This document shows, one piece after another, positions 49,816-61,393 of a stretch of DNA of 64,000 nucleotides (positions are counted from its first letter, which is position 1; each line of letters starts with the position of its first letter). The stretch spans positions 476,318 through 540,317 of the forward strand of contig VWZP01010282.1 of assembly GCA_013396995.1 (NCBI GenBank), given 5' to 3'. Under the pieces are notes generated by a model. It was given only the letters and a program-made list of their open reading frames with translations. It had not been told where the DNA came from and did not search any database. This DNA is from Dicaeum eximium. Lineage: Eukaryota; Chordata; Aves; Passeriformes; Dicaeidae. The position numbers and the translations under genes were made by a program.

Positions 49816-52800
49816 TGGAGCTATTTTTTTGCTTCTTGTATTCACTGATGAGAGTATTCACTTACTCTCATTAGTCTCCTTGCTTCTCACATTCCTCTGT
49901 CCACTTGAGGTATTTCATCCCTCTCAGTTTCCACAGATGTGCATTTACTTTCTCTATTCTCCATTCACTATATAGATTTTAATTCCTATTTGTTACCCTT
50001 TTGCACTCAGTGCAGATGGACTTGGTAAGATCTTCAGCAACTTTGAATTGTTACTCTTTAGTTATTTAACATTCTCATTAAGGATTGCAATTTTTCATTC
50101 ATGTATTTTTATGACTTCTCCTCCCAATTATTTCTGCTTACATTTTTCTGAACGACAGAAAATTACCCATTTAGAAGGACCACAATTTTACTGCTTGGGA
50201 TTGTTCTTTGTTTGTCTAAACTGATTGCAATCAGGTCATGAAAACCACCCCTAGGGTAGCTGTGAATTTCTAGTCCAGTAAGTTATTCATATTTATCTGT
50301 TCTAATGAGAACTTGAATTAAAAATACATTATGTTTGGCTTGGAGATTTCACACCAGGAAACAGGTTCTTTTTCTTTTTACAGGAAGTTTAATATTTTGC
50401 TGATGTGTTTGACAAACTTTCTGTACATAGACCTCCCACCACATTTATTAATATGCATTTTAAAAGTCCAATGATTTTGTGTTACAAAGAACTCCCAAAT
50501 ACCACTACTTTATTTGTCCTGGGAGGTTTCATCCATTTGTTTTATGATCCAAGCAGCTTGACTACTTCCATCAGCTTTCAGGGCTGACTTTCCCACTGAA
50601 GAGGGTTTTTACATCATTGTCCCTGCTACCAAGACCTTATAATAGTTACTGCATGCAACAAGAATCCCTCATTTTGTGTCTGGCCACTCTTCCCCTTTAG
50701 ATACATTTGCTGGATTACAGTAAAGCACGGTGAGGCACACAATGCCTTTAAATCTGCCCCTGTATATGAGGACTTTTTTTTTTCCTACAAGTTTGGGGTT
50801 GTGTATTTCAAGCTACTCATGATCAATTAACTTAGAAAACATCAGGAAGGATATGTTTCCATGAGTGTGATTTTCCAAGGGTATGATTTGAATAAGAAAG
50901 GCACCTATATTTAGAAAATGGTACTCCTTCCATTTGGCCAATGGAACTGAATGTACATTGCACTTGTGAAAATTTGCAGAAATGACAGCATTTCCCTTTT
51001 GCCTCAGGGGACCTGCTGTTGATCTGTTTTTCTGTAACACCCTTCATACTGTATGGCCATTTAATGACTTCTTTTTGATATATTTTAATAACTGTATCAG
51101 AAAAAAACCCATACTCTCCCTGAAATGGCACAGTGTCAGTGAGGATGGAATCTGGATCACTCTTTTACTTCATATTGTGTTCTGGACCAATACCTTGAAT
51201 AAATGAAACAAATTACAAAAATGGAGTTTTGGGGGGCTTTTTTAGGTTTCTTTTTTTTGGTTTTGTTTGGGATTTTTTCTGTTCTATTCTGCTTTACAAG
51301 GTTATTCAGTTAGTTCTTAAAATAGTTCATGTAGTTTAATTTGGGAAAATAAATGAGGTTACTTTAACAAAAAAAATCTTAGTCTGCACATTTTCTGCAA
51401 GATGGGCAATATTCAACAAACCTGAGATCCCTTTTCTCATGAACATAATAAGACATTTCTCAGTTGAATGCCCAGAGGTGCAGAGCTTTTAATGAGGGTT
51501 TAGAAAAAATATCTAGGAGGAAAAAAAGAACTAGAGAGGTGGAAATAAAGAAAAATTGAGGGGGAAAAGTAAAGAAAAAAGACATCTTTAATTTTAGCAC
51601 ATGTAATTAAATATTTTCTAACTCTTGGCCAACTAACTAAAAATAAGAAATTAGAACCATTATTTCTCACCTCATTGTTTTTGCAAAGATTGATGTTTAA
51701 GGTATATTTAAATTTGAAATTATCACAAAATATTTTGAAACAGACATTGGGATTCTGCAATTCTTCATTTTTCTGTTAAAAAAAGTGAGAGAGGATGTGT
51801 CCTACCAATGTTTTTCACCTTGAACTCTACCTCTGGTATTTGTTTGGTACAATGCTTTAAATAAGCTTACTGAAAATGTGAATGAAAAAAAAAATCAAAG
51901 CATTTTCATAATGAAATCCAGTTGTTTTCAAACCTATTCTAATTGCACATGATTCTGCTGAATTAATGCAATTCCTGCTATGACCTTCCCTTAAAAATTG
52001 TCTGTCTTGACAAAGACAAAAAATATTGAAAATTGCTTAAACTAATACAAATGCCTCTTGGTACCACTAAAAGCATAGTGCTGCATTATTGTTGTTTGGG
52101 TCAAGCTATTATGCTTTTTTCACCCACCTCTACAATTTCAGAAATGAATCTGATCTTTCATCACTGACCCTTCCCAGGGAGGTGCTGACCTAAGTCCAAT
52201 GACATTGGGCTTTGGTAATTTTTTATTACTGTCCCACACTGGGATGCTGTATGTTTTAAGATATTACATTCTGAGTTCTCTTTTGTTAATAGACAGAAAA
52301 CTCTAGTCAAGTATATCCACATTGTAGTATCTAAAATAAACCCTCTTTTTTTTAAATGTCCTCAGTTCACACATTTGTATCACACATTTGAGCTAACTGG
52401 ATTTATTATTCACTGTTAATCCTGAAAATTACTTCTTAAAGTATTTTCAGTAAAATGCACAGTTAAGAAAAAATTTCTCAGTATAGAAAAAAATCAATTT
52501 TTAATATTGTTCTTTAAAAATAATAAATAATTAACTTTGAAAATTTCTCAGTGAAATATTTCAGTTTCTTTCTTTCTAAAATAGCACTGATGTTTGCAAC
52601 ATTTCCCTGGTAAAATCTTCAGTTATGAAATTCATCATGTACTAAATCTCACTTTCACTATAACTATACCACAAGTGTCTGCAAAATAAGTATTTATACT
52701 GAGAAAATAAGATGAGAAACACTGGATTTGCTTCTTTCACATAGTGTGCAACATATACACAAAAGAATGAAAAACCTTCCTCAGTTATTCAACAATTGAT

Positions 52801-53258
52801 TAGCAAAGGGTTTACAGGCTTAATTATTAAGTTCTTTTCAAAGATGTACCCCTTTGTGCAATCTGCCCTGACCTTCCATGTCTGACTTCTTAGCATCAGG
52901 CAATACAGTGATGCACTCAGAAACTTTACATAGCTGCAAGGATCTGGGCCCAAAATGTTCAACTGCATATGCAGAGACAGAAATATCCCCATTAACAAGT
53001 CAGAGACGTTGCTTTTCAGAACACCATTTGCTATATACTTCTGGAAGAAAAAGACAACGTGCAAGAGATTTTTGACTAACTTTAGGGCCTGAACGATTCC
53101 AAGGAACACTCATGTTTGAGAATATCATCTTTTCAAACTGCCAGTAATGAGAACCCATCCAGAAAACAATTTCAGATTCCATTTTCCCCCCACTATGTAT
53201 GTACATACAAGAGTGTATCTCTGAGAAGGATCATCTTGAGTGTTCAAGACTGACTGCT
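49816..53258. other. Intronic sequence, no recognised element
   Basis: AT-rich. Contains T-runs near 51220-51280 and a small perfect palindrome, CCAATGACATTGG, at 52196-52208. No coding or RNA signal. Confidence 0.55.
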
Positions 53259-53309
53259 AGAACCAGGCCTCCTGACTTCAGTCTGTGCTCTAGACAAAAC
53301 CACTCTGAC
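53259..53309 (-). mobile_element. Possible MIR SINE fragment
   Basis: AGAACCAGGCCTCCTGACTT followed by CAGTCTGTGCTCTAGACAAA and ACCACTCTGAC resembles the antisense of the tRNA-derived head of MIR (box-B region ...GGTTCGAATCC, with ...GAGTCAGGAGACCTGG... variants). About 50 bases are alignable by eye. The rest of the element is not evident. Confidence 0.45.
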
Positions 53310-56300
53310 AAAACTGAAGTGTAGTTTTAAGGTGAGCCAAGTCAGAAAGAAAAAAGCTTTGCAATTTCTTGACCAGCTGGGGTTTCAATAGAATAATTCT
53401 ACAGGCAGCTTGGAACCTAAACAAATTTTTATCCTCCATGTACAGTTTTCAACATTTTTCACTCTGTGCTTCTTTAATTGGTCTTTTCCTTATAAACATG
53501 TTGCTGCTTGTTTATTTTTCACTTAATTTCATTTTTCTTTCCTTGCCAAATATTTAATTGCTCTGTATCTTCTGTACATGTTTATAGATGCTTAAACAAC
53601 AAAGCAGGAAATTTTTCTCCCATACAAAATGTTTTCAGCATTACAATTAATCACCATAGCCTATTAGTGTAGGTGTAGGTATTATAATTAGGATGGTAGC
53701 AATAATTTTAGCAATGCAGTAGCCTAAGAAATGCTGGAATGAACATTTGAACAGTATTTATCTGCCAATTTAATTATATTACAAATGAGATTAAAAGGAG
53801 AGCAAATGAGATATTAATATTTGCCAGTCCAGAAATAAATATGTCGACAGATTCTAGAGGGCAATTTTTTTCATAGTTTGTTACTTTAAAAATTCTTCCC
53901 TCACCTTTAAACAGTGTAAGTTAATACCTTACAAAACCTAAATGGTCCTATAAATCAAATCTTAGTATCAGCAACCATTTCAGTGACAGAATGAATATTT
54001 GCTAAAGAGAGTGGAGTAAAATGTCAAAGGAAGTAGTCTCATTTAATCACTGTAAGGTCTCTAATAAATATCAGCCAAATACATTCTTCTTGTCTCTACC
54101 CATCCCCCTTAAACATAGCTATTCAATTGGAAAGGGATATTTTAATTTACCATCTATTTTTAATTGTTCTCTGCATTGAATCTTGCTGAATAGACAATCA
54201 CACAGATAGAGGAAGCATGTGAATTCCCCATCCTTGCCACTCGTGGTGGCTCATTTTCAGTCAGATGGGATTGGAAAATGGTGACATACAGACACAGCTC
54301 AGAAGATACAGGTAAAAGATAAAGAGAATTGTATAACCCATTGCCCAAAGTTCTGTAGGGAAATTTATGAGACAGAGTTTAATAGTATGGGGCTGTTATC
54401 TACTAATTCAATTGTGAAAATGGGATCAAGAATTTCTTTGAGTTATACTTAATTTCTTTATTCATCTTTAATGCTGGTTTGATTAAAACCCTTTTCATGT
54501 CTCAGTCTTAACACCTTTAGAAGAAAGTAAAATTATACCAGTACACATTGAAGGGCAGCAACAGGCAACACTTGCAATGCAAACTGGGATTCTCGGAATA
54601 GATGCTTTTTGTGGCTACCAATATAATTAACTTTAGTCTTAGCATCAAGTTTTCTCCTATTCCTTATGTGTGGAGCTACATTACAAATGAAGGGCATGTA
54701 AGAAAGGAAAATCCAAGGGTAATTCTTTCCTATAAGCCAAAGTTTTGATGAAATTTAGATAGAGTATTTACAAATCAGATGTCTCCAAAGGTCTGAATAA
54801 ATTACATCAATGGCAAAGATGCAAAAAAGCTGCAGGTACAAACACACAGAAGTATTTGTCCAATTTTTTTTCACAGGGTTGTTACTGAGTTGAGCAAGTA
54901 ATTATGTGGTATCTGTCTCCAGAAATGTGGTTCTACATCACAAAGTGCTGGGAAATATTCTCAGGGTGGATTGAGTCCTTCTTCCACTCATTTGTATTGT
55001 ATAAACAAGAAGACTAAGTTGTGAAAATCTGTTAATAAATACTTAGTTTTAGTTAACAGTGACATAGGTTTGCAAAGGTATTTGCTGCTATAGGAGCCCT
55101 TTAACATAAAACTGCATGAATTTTTGCATGAGTATTTTCAATATAGCACTACAGGAATAGACTTATTAGCATGATTTTAGAAAGTATAACTTTGCATTGT
55201 TTAAAACAATATTCCTTATGACATACTGCGTTGTTCCTGGCTTATGCTTGAATAGAAACAGAAAGAATTGGATTTTCAGTCCTTGATTGGTCATGTTGAG
55301 TCCCCACATCACAATACACATCATGCCTCATTGTTTGACAAACTGGCTTTACTTGAATATTCAATACACATCCCCAGTGCAATTGTTCCTAAATGCCAAC
55401 TAAACATCACCTAACACAGTGTTTGCTTAGAGTGGGCTTCAAAGTGGAGGTAAATAGGCTTCTGAATTTTAAGCACAAAAGAAAGGACTTTCTTCCAGGA
55501 AAAGTCACAAAAATCACACAAAGCAGAGCAAATATTCCCTGGGTACTGTTTTTCTTTCAATTTCTTTTTCTTTGTCTGTAACCTTTCAAGAATACAAAAT
55601 GCTTTGCTATACTGGTCTCATTAATAAATTACAACCAGTCAATTTCAGGTGTCATTCTTCTGCACCATTCACAGTATTTGTTTTCTAAAACAAGTTTTTA
55701 AAATTTTGTTACTAGAACCTTGACAACACATAGGAAAAAAGAAAGATTTTGGCTCACTTCCATTTCATTTTTTTAAAGTTTGGCTGAAAGTAGCTATGGA
55801 ACAACAGAGAATAAAGCCAGAATTACATCTCACACAAAGCTGTATAAAATATGAATATTCTCCCAATTCTTAGGGCATTTGAGGAATGTGAAAGTCTTAG
55901 CAGCTCTGTGCAAGCAGCAGCTTTATTTCACAAGATACTGTATCCCCCTTCCCACCTTGCCTTCCAAGTAATTCCTCTACTGCACAGTTCCTGTGACTCT
56001 TCCTCACTCCATATTAAAAGCATATCTATGTCCTTTATCTGCCAGCATTTGATGATAAAATGGATTATAAACACCAGTTTAGGGCAGAGAACAAGACTTT
56101 CATTAACTGCATTTCATATGGTCCTGAGCGGTTTGCTACTACTTGTATGCTGGGCATGGTGGATAAAGCTCACTGTCTCAGCCTTCCTGGATGTCTGCAC
56201 AAAGCACAACAGTATCTCCTTTCCCAACACTAGCACATAAATTTAATTCCATTAAATTCCCTGTATGTTCCACCTGGAAAAGTATCGCACCTTTCCAAGA

Positions 56301-59048
56301 CCATTCCCAAACTGAAAGAAGTAGAAAGTGATAGGGGGTTTTGGCCATGAGGACGGAAGAGAATATTGAATTTGTGAAGTTTAGGAATCAGTAGGAAGCC
56401 ATGCTTTGGCTTCTCATCCCAAAGATGAGGATTCCATGATGAACGGGCAAACATAGAAAAGGTTTCCTGATCTTCCACATTAATTCTCCCTCAGATTAGC
56501 TCTCTTTTCTTTCCCCAGAGAAGTCTTACAAATATTGGGCAACCCCCATAAGCCATGCGATGAGGAAAGGACAAATAAGGCTACAAATATGGACATAGGA
56601 TAACAAAATAAGATTGGTTATGTTTCATTGCATAGCATTCTTTGCATTTACAGAAGTCAACTCTTGCTTAACAGAACAATATTAAGTTTCTATGTATTAT
56701 AATAGTGATCACACTCTAATAATGTCACAGTAACTAGTCATAAAAGAATCTATGAAAAGAACATTTCACTTTATTACTAACAGAACAGGAGCCATGTGGA
56801 CTTTCTGTGCCCTGTTTCAGTAAAATGGTGATAGAATTAAGACTAAGCTTGGTACACAATTTAAAATTAAATATATTTAATTGCATTTCTACTATAATTA
56901 GTAGTTTTACGTTTATGCCTCTGAGAGAAGGCATTTTGAGCATTTGTTTTGATGACAAATTGAGAATCCTATAGAGGGAAGTGAAGGGTATTTATTTCCA
57001 AAATAAAAAGTTATTATTTTATAAAAGTGCAAAGAATATCCAGCATCTTTCTCTTGTGCCTGTATTACTGTAAAATTGTGGTACTGCAGACGTGTTTTAT
57101 TCAGAGCTGTCTGGCAAACAGCAAACAGGACTGACAAGATCTGGAAATGCAGAGTATCTCTGCCTCTATTTTTTGACTGTCTTTGGTCTTGTCCTAGTAG
57201 GCAAGCTGTTGTTGGCTCTTTCTTTGTTTTGTTTTGATTTATTCTTTGCTATCTTCAATTTTAAATGAGCAGAAGTGGCTATGGATTGTATAGATACCTA
57301 CCCTGGATTACTTGTAGGTCATGGAAGTAAAACAGTATCACAGTCTTAGGGAACTCAGGTATGAGGTCACTCTGCCCAGAAATTTCTACATGCATGCAGA
57401 GGACATGTTCAATATTTTCTATTCTGTAGCCTTAGTTGGTTGTCTACAGCAGCTCTAGTAACAAAAAATATCTGAGAAGTCATAAATTCTTTGGCACGGG
57501 GAGCCAAAATTGGTTCCAAAATATATTGAAACCAGTCTCCACTTTCTGAAGGCTGTCCTCAAATTTGCACTGACTGCAAGAATCTAAATTTTTAAATGGT
57601 GAAATGCAGTTCACAACTGTAAAACCCATTCAGGGCAAGAGGATTTCCTGTAAAACCATGATGAATTTTGAAAGATTCTTGATGTGTGAAACATGGCAAT
57701 TCTGCAGAATTAAGAAAATTACCTAAGTGCCTTTCAGGGATCCTTTGAGCTTGGCATATAAAATGGCCTGTGAAGATTTTGTTCCCAGGAAGGCTGAATC
57801 AAATTAGTTGTTTGGGATTTGTCATTTTTCAAAGTTTACTTGTCAGAGTTTTTCATATGAAAATTTGGAGCGTTTTCACTGTTGTATTAGCTTCATTGTC
57901 CTCTCCAAATTGTTTATAAGTGGAACTACCATAATTCTAATTATAAATGAATACAGTTGTATCTAGAAGATGCAGTCTGATAAAGATCTGCCCAAAAATC
58001 TTCCATACAAAATCACTGAAAAGGTAAATAACATTTATGAACCAGATTAATTGGCTTGATGTGCCTGACTTGTAATGCTCTCTGGAAGCAAGTCAGCTTT
58101 AAACACTATGCAGACAGATAGTTAAACAGGTTTTCCTTCATCAGAATTGCTGAAATGGTGCAATATATCCTTATATAACCCTACCATACCCTAAGTTGTA
58201 ATTTCTTAAATATTTATTGTCACTTGTGTATGTATTTTAGCAGTTACTTGTTTCACACAAGGCTGTGTGGTCTTGTGAAATCATACTATTGAATACATAA
58301 CCATGGAATCATACATCATATCCACACAGTAGGGGAGTGAAATCTGTTCTTCCCATATGGATATTTTTCCACTAATTTAACTAGATGAAACAGTGGGCTT
58401 TACAATGTCTTAAATAAAAGAAAACAAGTCCCTATAACCATGGAATTCAAGATGACAAGAATATATCCAACTTGTCCTCTATCATCTCCAACGATGATAA
58501 CATGAGAGCAAAAAAGGTATATTTCATGGTTACACCTCAGTAGTAATCATGAGAAAATTCAAATATATTGCTGGATATTGAATTTATTAATTATAAAGGT
58601 ATAATTTTCTTTGTTGTTCTCATTAAATCATCCACTTGCCCGGTGCTGTTAGATAAGAAATGCAAATTTCAAAAACTACATTACCATTTTTATTGCTTAT
58701 CAGAAGCATGTCTCACGTTTGAAATATTCAGCATAGAGACAAAACAGGAAAAACATGCTGAGTGCAATGAAGAGCAGTGAAGAGCCAGAGTGCAAATACC
58801 GAATAAGATTGTTTGTAAACAAGCTTCTTCTTATTATTTCTTTATTGCTATCAACTGTAACCACTCAAAGCTTATCTTTTGTATTTGCCAGCGTTATTTC
58901 TTTGTACCCATCTCTTCTTTTTAAATCATACTAGAGTATTCCTTGCTATTTTGAATTTTTCTTATAATGTAAAGCAGACAGCAGTGTCTGTACTAAAGAC
59001 AAACACTAACAGTGTCATGAACAGTACTGTGCCTGTCATTATATTTTA

Positions 59049-59100
59049 GTATTTCGGTTAACTTACAGCATTTTGGTATTTTGGTTAACTTGCAGCATTC
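59049..59100. repeat. Imperfect tandem duplication, 27-bp period
   Basis: GTATTTCGGTTAACTTACAG at 59049 and GTATTTTGGTTAACTTGCAG at 59076 are both followed by CATT. There are two mismatches in the 20 bases compared, both transitions (one of them at a CpG). Confidence 0.8.
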
Positions 59101-59910
59101 CACTTTCAGTCATACCAAAAAAGTAAATATTCCTTTCCTCTTTAAAAGCCTGGATTTCTTGGAAAAATTCAGACTAATGAACTACAGTGGACTTGACTAG
59201 TCTGTGGTGTATTTGGTCTTCAAAGGAACCATGCTAAATTAAACCACACATGAACCTTTCCTATTTTTTGTTCCTGAAATATTTCTACATACAGCTTAAA
59301 TTTTCAATCCTCTGCTCTTTTTGCCGTGTTCTTAAGCTGTGGACTGTTAAACAACTCCTGCATCTCCCCGGAGGTGCAAATCCCTCATTCCAGTACAAAT
59401 GAGGTTCGTAAATTCTCGAGGGCGGAATGTTCTACACAAATGGGAAATAGTGTCATTACTTAGCACTGTGGGAAGCATTTCAAAAGCTGGAACACCCTTG
59501 CCTTCAAAAGCAGAAAAGTTTTTAAAGAAGTGTCCTCATCATCCTCCTTTGCAAATAGTGACAAACATTTGATCCACTGATGTTCAGTGTTATTCAAAGC
59601 CATGAACGCCTCAGCCGAGCTCCACTTCCAGTTATTCTGGGATATCTGCTCATGTCTTCATGTCAAAACTGTCCATATAATTTTCTTCCAAGCACATCAA
59701 TAAACATAGTTTTGACTTTTTGAATTCAGTATGTATTTTATTTGTTAGCTAAAACCACAAAGATTATTCTTAATTCTCTCTAGCCCCTCTGTTTAACCAG
59801 TCTATGTTGCAATGGTTGGCCTGCAGCACTTCTATTTTTAGCTCTAATGGAACAGTCTTAAATTGCTTATTTTCTGTTTACTAAAGACATTGAGCTTGTA
59901 ACCATGGAAA

Positions 59911-59928
59911 CTGTGGCAAGTGCCACAG
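59911..59928. promoter_or_regulatory. Perfect 8-bp inverted repeat, candidate transcription-factor site
   Basis: CTGTGGCAAGTGCCACAG is a perfect inverted repeat of CTGTGGCA around a 2-base centre. Its core TGGC-N4-GCCA resembles an NFI site with one base less spacing. Immediately upstream GTAACCATGGAAAC (59898-59911) resembles an RFX X-box with one mismatch in the second half. It lies 1.3 kb upstream of exon 3. Function is inference from motif shape only. Confidence 0.3.
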
Positions 59929-61188
59929 CGTAACTGTTTTATTAAATGGATGGAACTTACAGCTGCAAAACTTGAAAGGCCAGCAAGTCAATTTTATACA
60001 TAACTCGAATTGGCACATATACCACCTAATAGCAAGTACTACATTAAATATTAGAAGCCAGAATCTGGTATTGGTTGTAATGATATAAATTGTACTATCT
60101 CTCTCCTCAATGGAAACAAACAAACAAAAAACCCATTCTTGTGCAATCTAGATCAAGGTCGGTTTTTGTCAAATTGCACAGGCTGTCAAGTTTCAGTGAT
60201 TACTGCATTTGAGTGCCAAAATTGCAGATAATGTACATTTAACCAGTCCCCAGTTATCATTAAAAGACCCCATCTCACAGTTGTGCCTGAATGAAGTTTT
60301 TAGCATGTTATTGTATTGCTTACAGCAATCACATTATTTTTGGAATCACTATGTTCTGTAACATTAATAGAAAGAATTAAATCAAAACTAATGACCTTGT
60401 CAACTGAAACTTCTAAAGCTGTAGTGGAAGAATTAACACAAAGAACTCCTGAAATCTGTAATTAGGTTTTTAAAGAAGAATATTCTGGGCACCAGAGGTA
60501 TTGAAAGTTTACACTCTATATTACCTTTAGTGTAGGCTGAGTATGCTCCATACATGTGAAAGCTAGAGTATTTTTAGATTCATACTGGAATGTATGAAAT
60601 TGTATATATACTTAATTCAAACCCTTCTGAAAATTACTGAAAATTATTAGCACAGTTTAGAAGATTTTTGTGATGAAGTAAAACAAATAACAAATATAAT
60701 TTTTAACACAAACCTAAATATTTCCCCAAAGTCCCCAAAAGACTGAGAGCTAAAATAAGAAGAGTGGTATATTTACATCCATTAATACTTAATGCATGAC
60801 TCATCCTGTGTAATAGAACCAAATGCTTGAAGAATGTTCAACATTTAGAAGAATCAGGTTCTGCTTTCTTCACAAGGCCTGTGGTTGGAACAGTGTTCAC
60901 AATTCTACTTTTGATGTTAAATGTCTCCATATTACAAATCCGTCTATACAGGCACTTCCAGTGAATAAAAAACCCAAAAAATAAAATTGACATTTCAAAG
61001 GAGACACCTTTTGGTAAAGGTAAGAATCCAAGAAAATATGAACAGTAGTATTTCTTTCTATGAAAACCTTACTGCTTAAATTAAAGAATAATATGTTTGA
61101 TGCTCAATTATTGAATTCAAAGAAATATTCTTCACTGTCTGCTGGCATAACTAGACTTACTGAAGTGAAAAAAAAGATGTTTCCTTCC

Positions 61189-61231
61189 ATTTATATATTT
61201 CTTTCTTTTCTTTTTTTTAATCCATATGCAG
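61189..61231 (+). other. Splice acceptor region of KCNH7 exon 3
   Basis: A pyrimidine tract at 61198-61218, nearly all T with a few C, is followed by AATCCATATGCAG ending at 61231. The AG at 61230-61231 is the only AG between the tract and the exon. Possible branch-point adenines lie in TTTATAT-like sequence at about 61193-61197, 34-38 bases upstream. A CTTAC match at 61156-61160 is an alternative. The tract and AG are seen directly; the branch point is inferred. Confidence 0.85.
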
Positions 61232-61387
61232 GATCTACCTTCATTTGCAACACCCACATAATTCCAGTGAAAAATCAAGAGGGAGTAGCAATGATGTTTA
61301 TTATTAATTTTGAGTATGTAACAGATGAAGAGAATGCACCATCTCCTGAGAAGTGCAAGCCAACATTACCATCTAAACTTGTAAATC
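61232..61387 (+). CDS. KCNH7: KCNH7 (ERG3/Kv11.3) internal coding exon 3, second half of the PAS domain
   Basis: This exon codes 52 residues of a voltage-gated K+ channel of the ether-a-go-go-related family. The first codon, Gly, is split, with its first base in the previous exon. The peptide opens GSTFICNTHIIPVKNQEG, continues GVAMMFIINFEYVTD, and ends PSKLVNR with the Arg codon split. These are the last beta strands of the N-terminal PAS (eag) domain, which packs on the channel's cytoplasmic ring and slows deactivation, plus the start of the variable linker. STFICNTHIIPVKNQEG fits my memory of vertebrate KCNH7. The paralogues KCNH2 and KCNH6 read VDVVPVKNEDG here, so they fit worse. Length 156 bp is a multiple of three and both flanking introns are phase 1, as in ERG exon 3. 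The frame stays open into both introns (61060-61434), so the boundaries rest on the splice sites and homology. The preceding and following KCNH7 exons are not in the window. Family is nearly certain and the paralogue call is strong. Confidence 0.93.
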
Positions 61388-61393
61388 GTAAGT
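61388..61393 (+). other. Splice donor of KCNH7 exon 3
   Basis: The exon ends AATC and is followed by GTAAGT, a perfect match to the intronic part of the vertebrate 5′ splice-site consensus. If it is not used, the frame reads on for about 15 residues and stops at 61435, so intron retention would truncate the protein just after the PAS domain. Confidence 0.88.

Larger units (their letters stand above)
53310..61188. other. Intronic sequence upstream of KCNH7 exon 3
   Basis: No gene. A 27-bp-period imperfect duplication lies at 59049-59100, and a palindromic motif cluster at 59898-59928. A + frame of 129 codons at 55851-56240 starts with ATG but codes an unremarkable hydrophobic peptide and is within chance expectation for this composition. 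Confidence 0.55.
1..61231 (+). other. 3′ part of the large KCNH7 intron preceding exon 3
   Basis: Everything upstream of the exon reads as intron. It is AT-rich, short reading frames are scattered at random in all six frames, and the recognisable pieces are repeats. I looked for the previous PAS-coding exon (asparagine- and cysteine-rich peptide ending before the GSTF segment) and did not find it, so the intron is longer than 61 kb here. ERG3 genes are known for very large early introns in mammals. A nested small or non-coding gene cannot be excluded without expression data. Confidence 0.8.

Noticed and set aside
49673..49975. 100-codon + frame
   Set aside because: Its first part is antisense CR1 sequence, so it is a by-product of the repeat.
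49980..50900. Impression of antisense ancient LINE sequence
   Set aside because: T-rich text gives a general resemblance, but no ordered series of landmarks could be found.
55851..56240. ATG-initiated 129-codon + frame, preceded by a TATAAAAT-like word
   Set aside because: Length is within chance for six frames over 64 kb of this composition. The peptide is generic hydrophobic and no splice or homology signal supports it.
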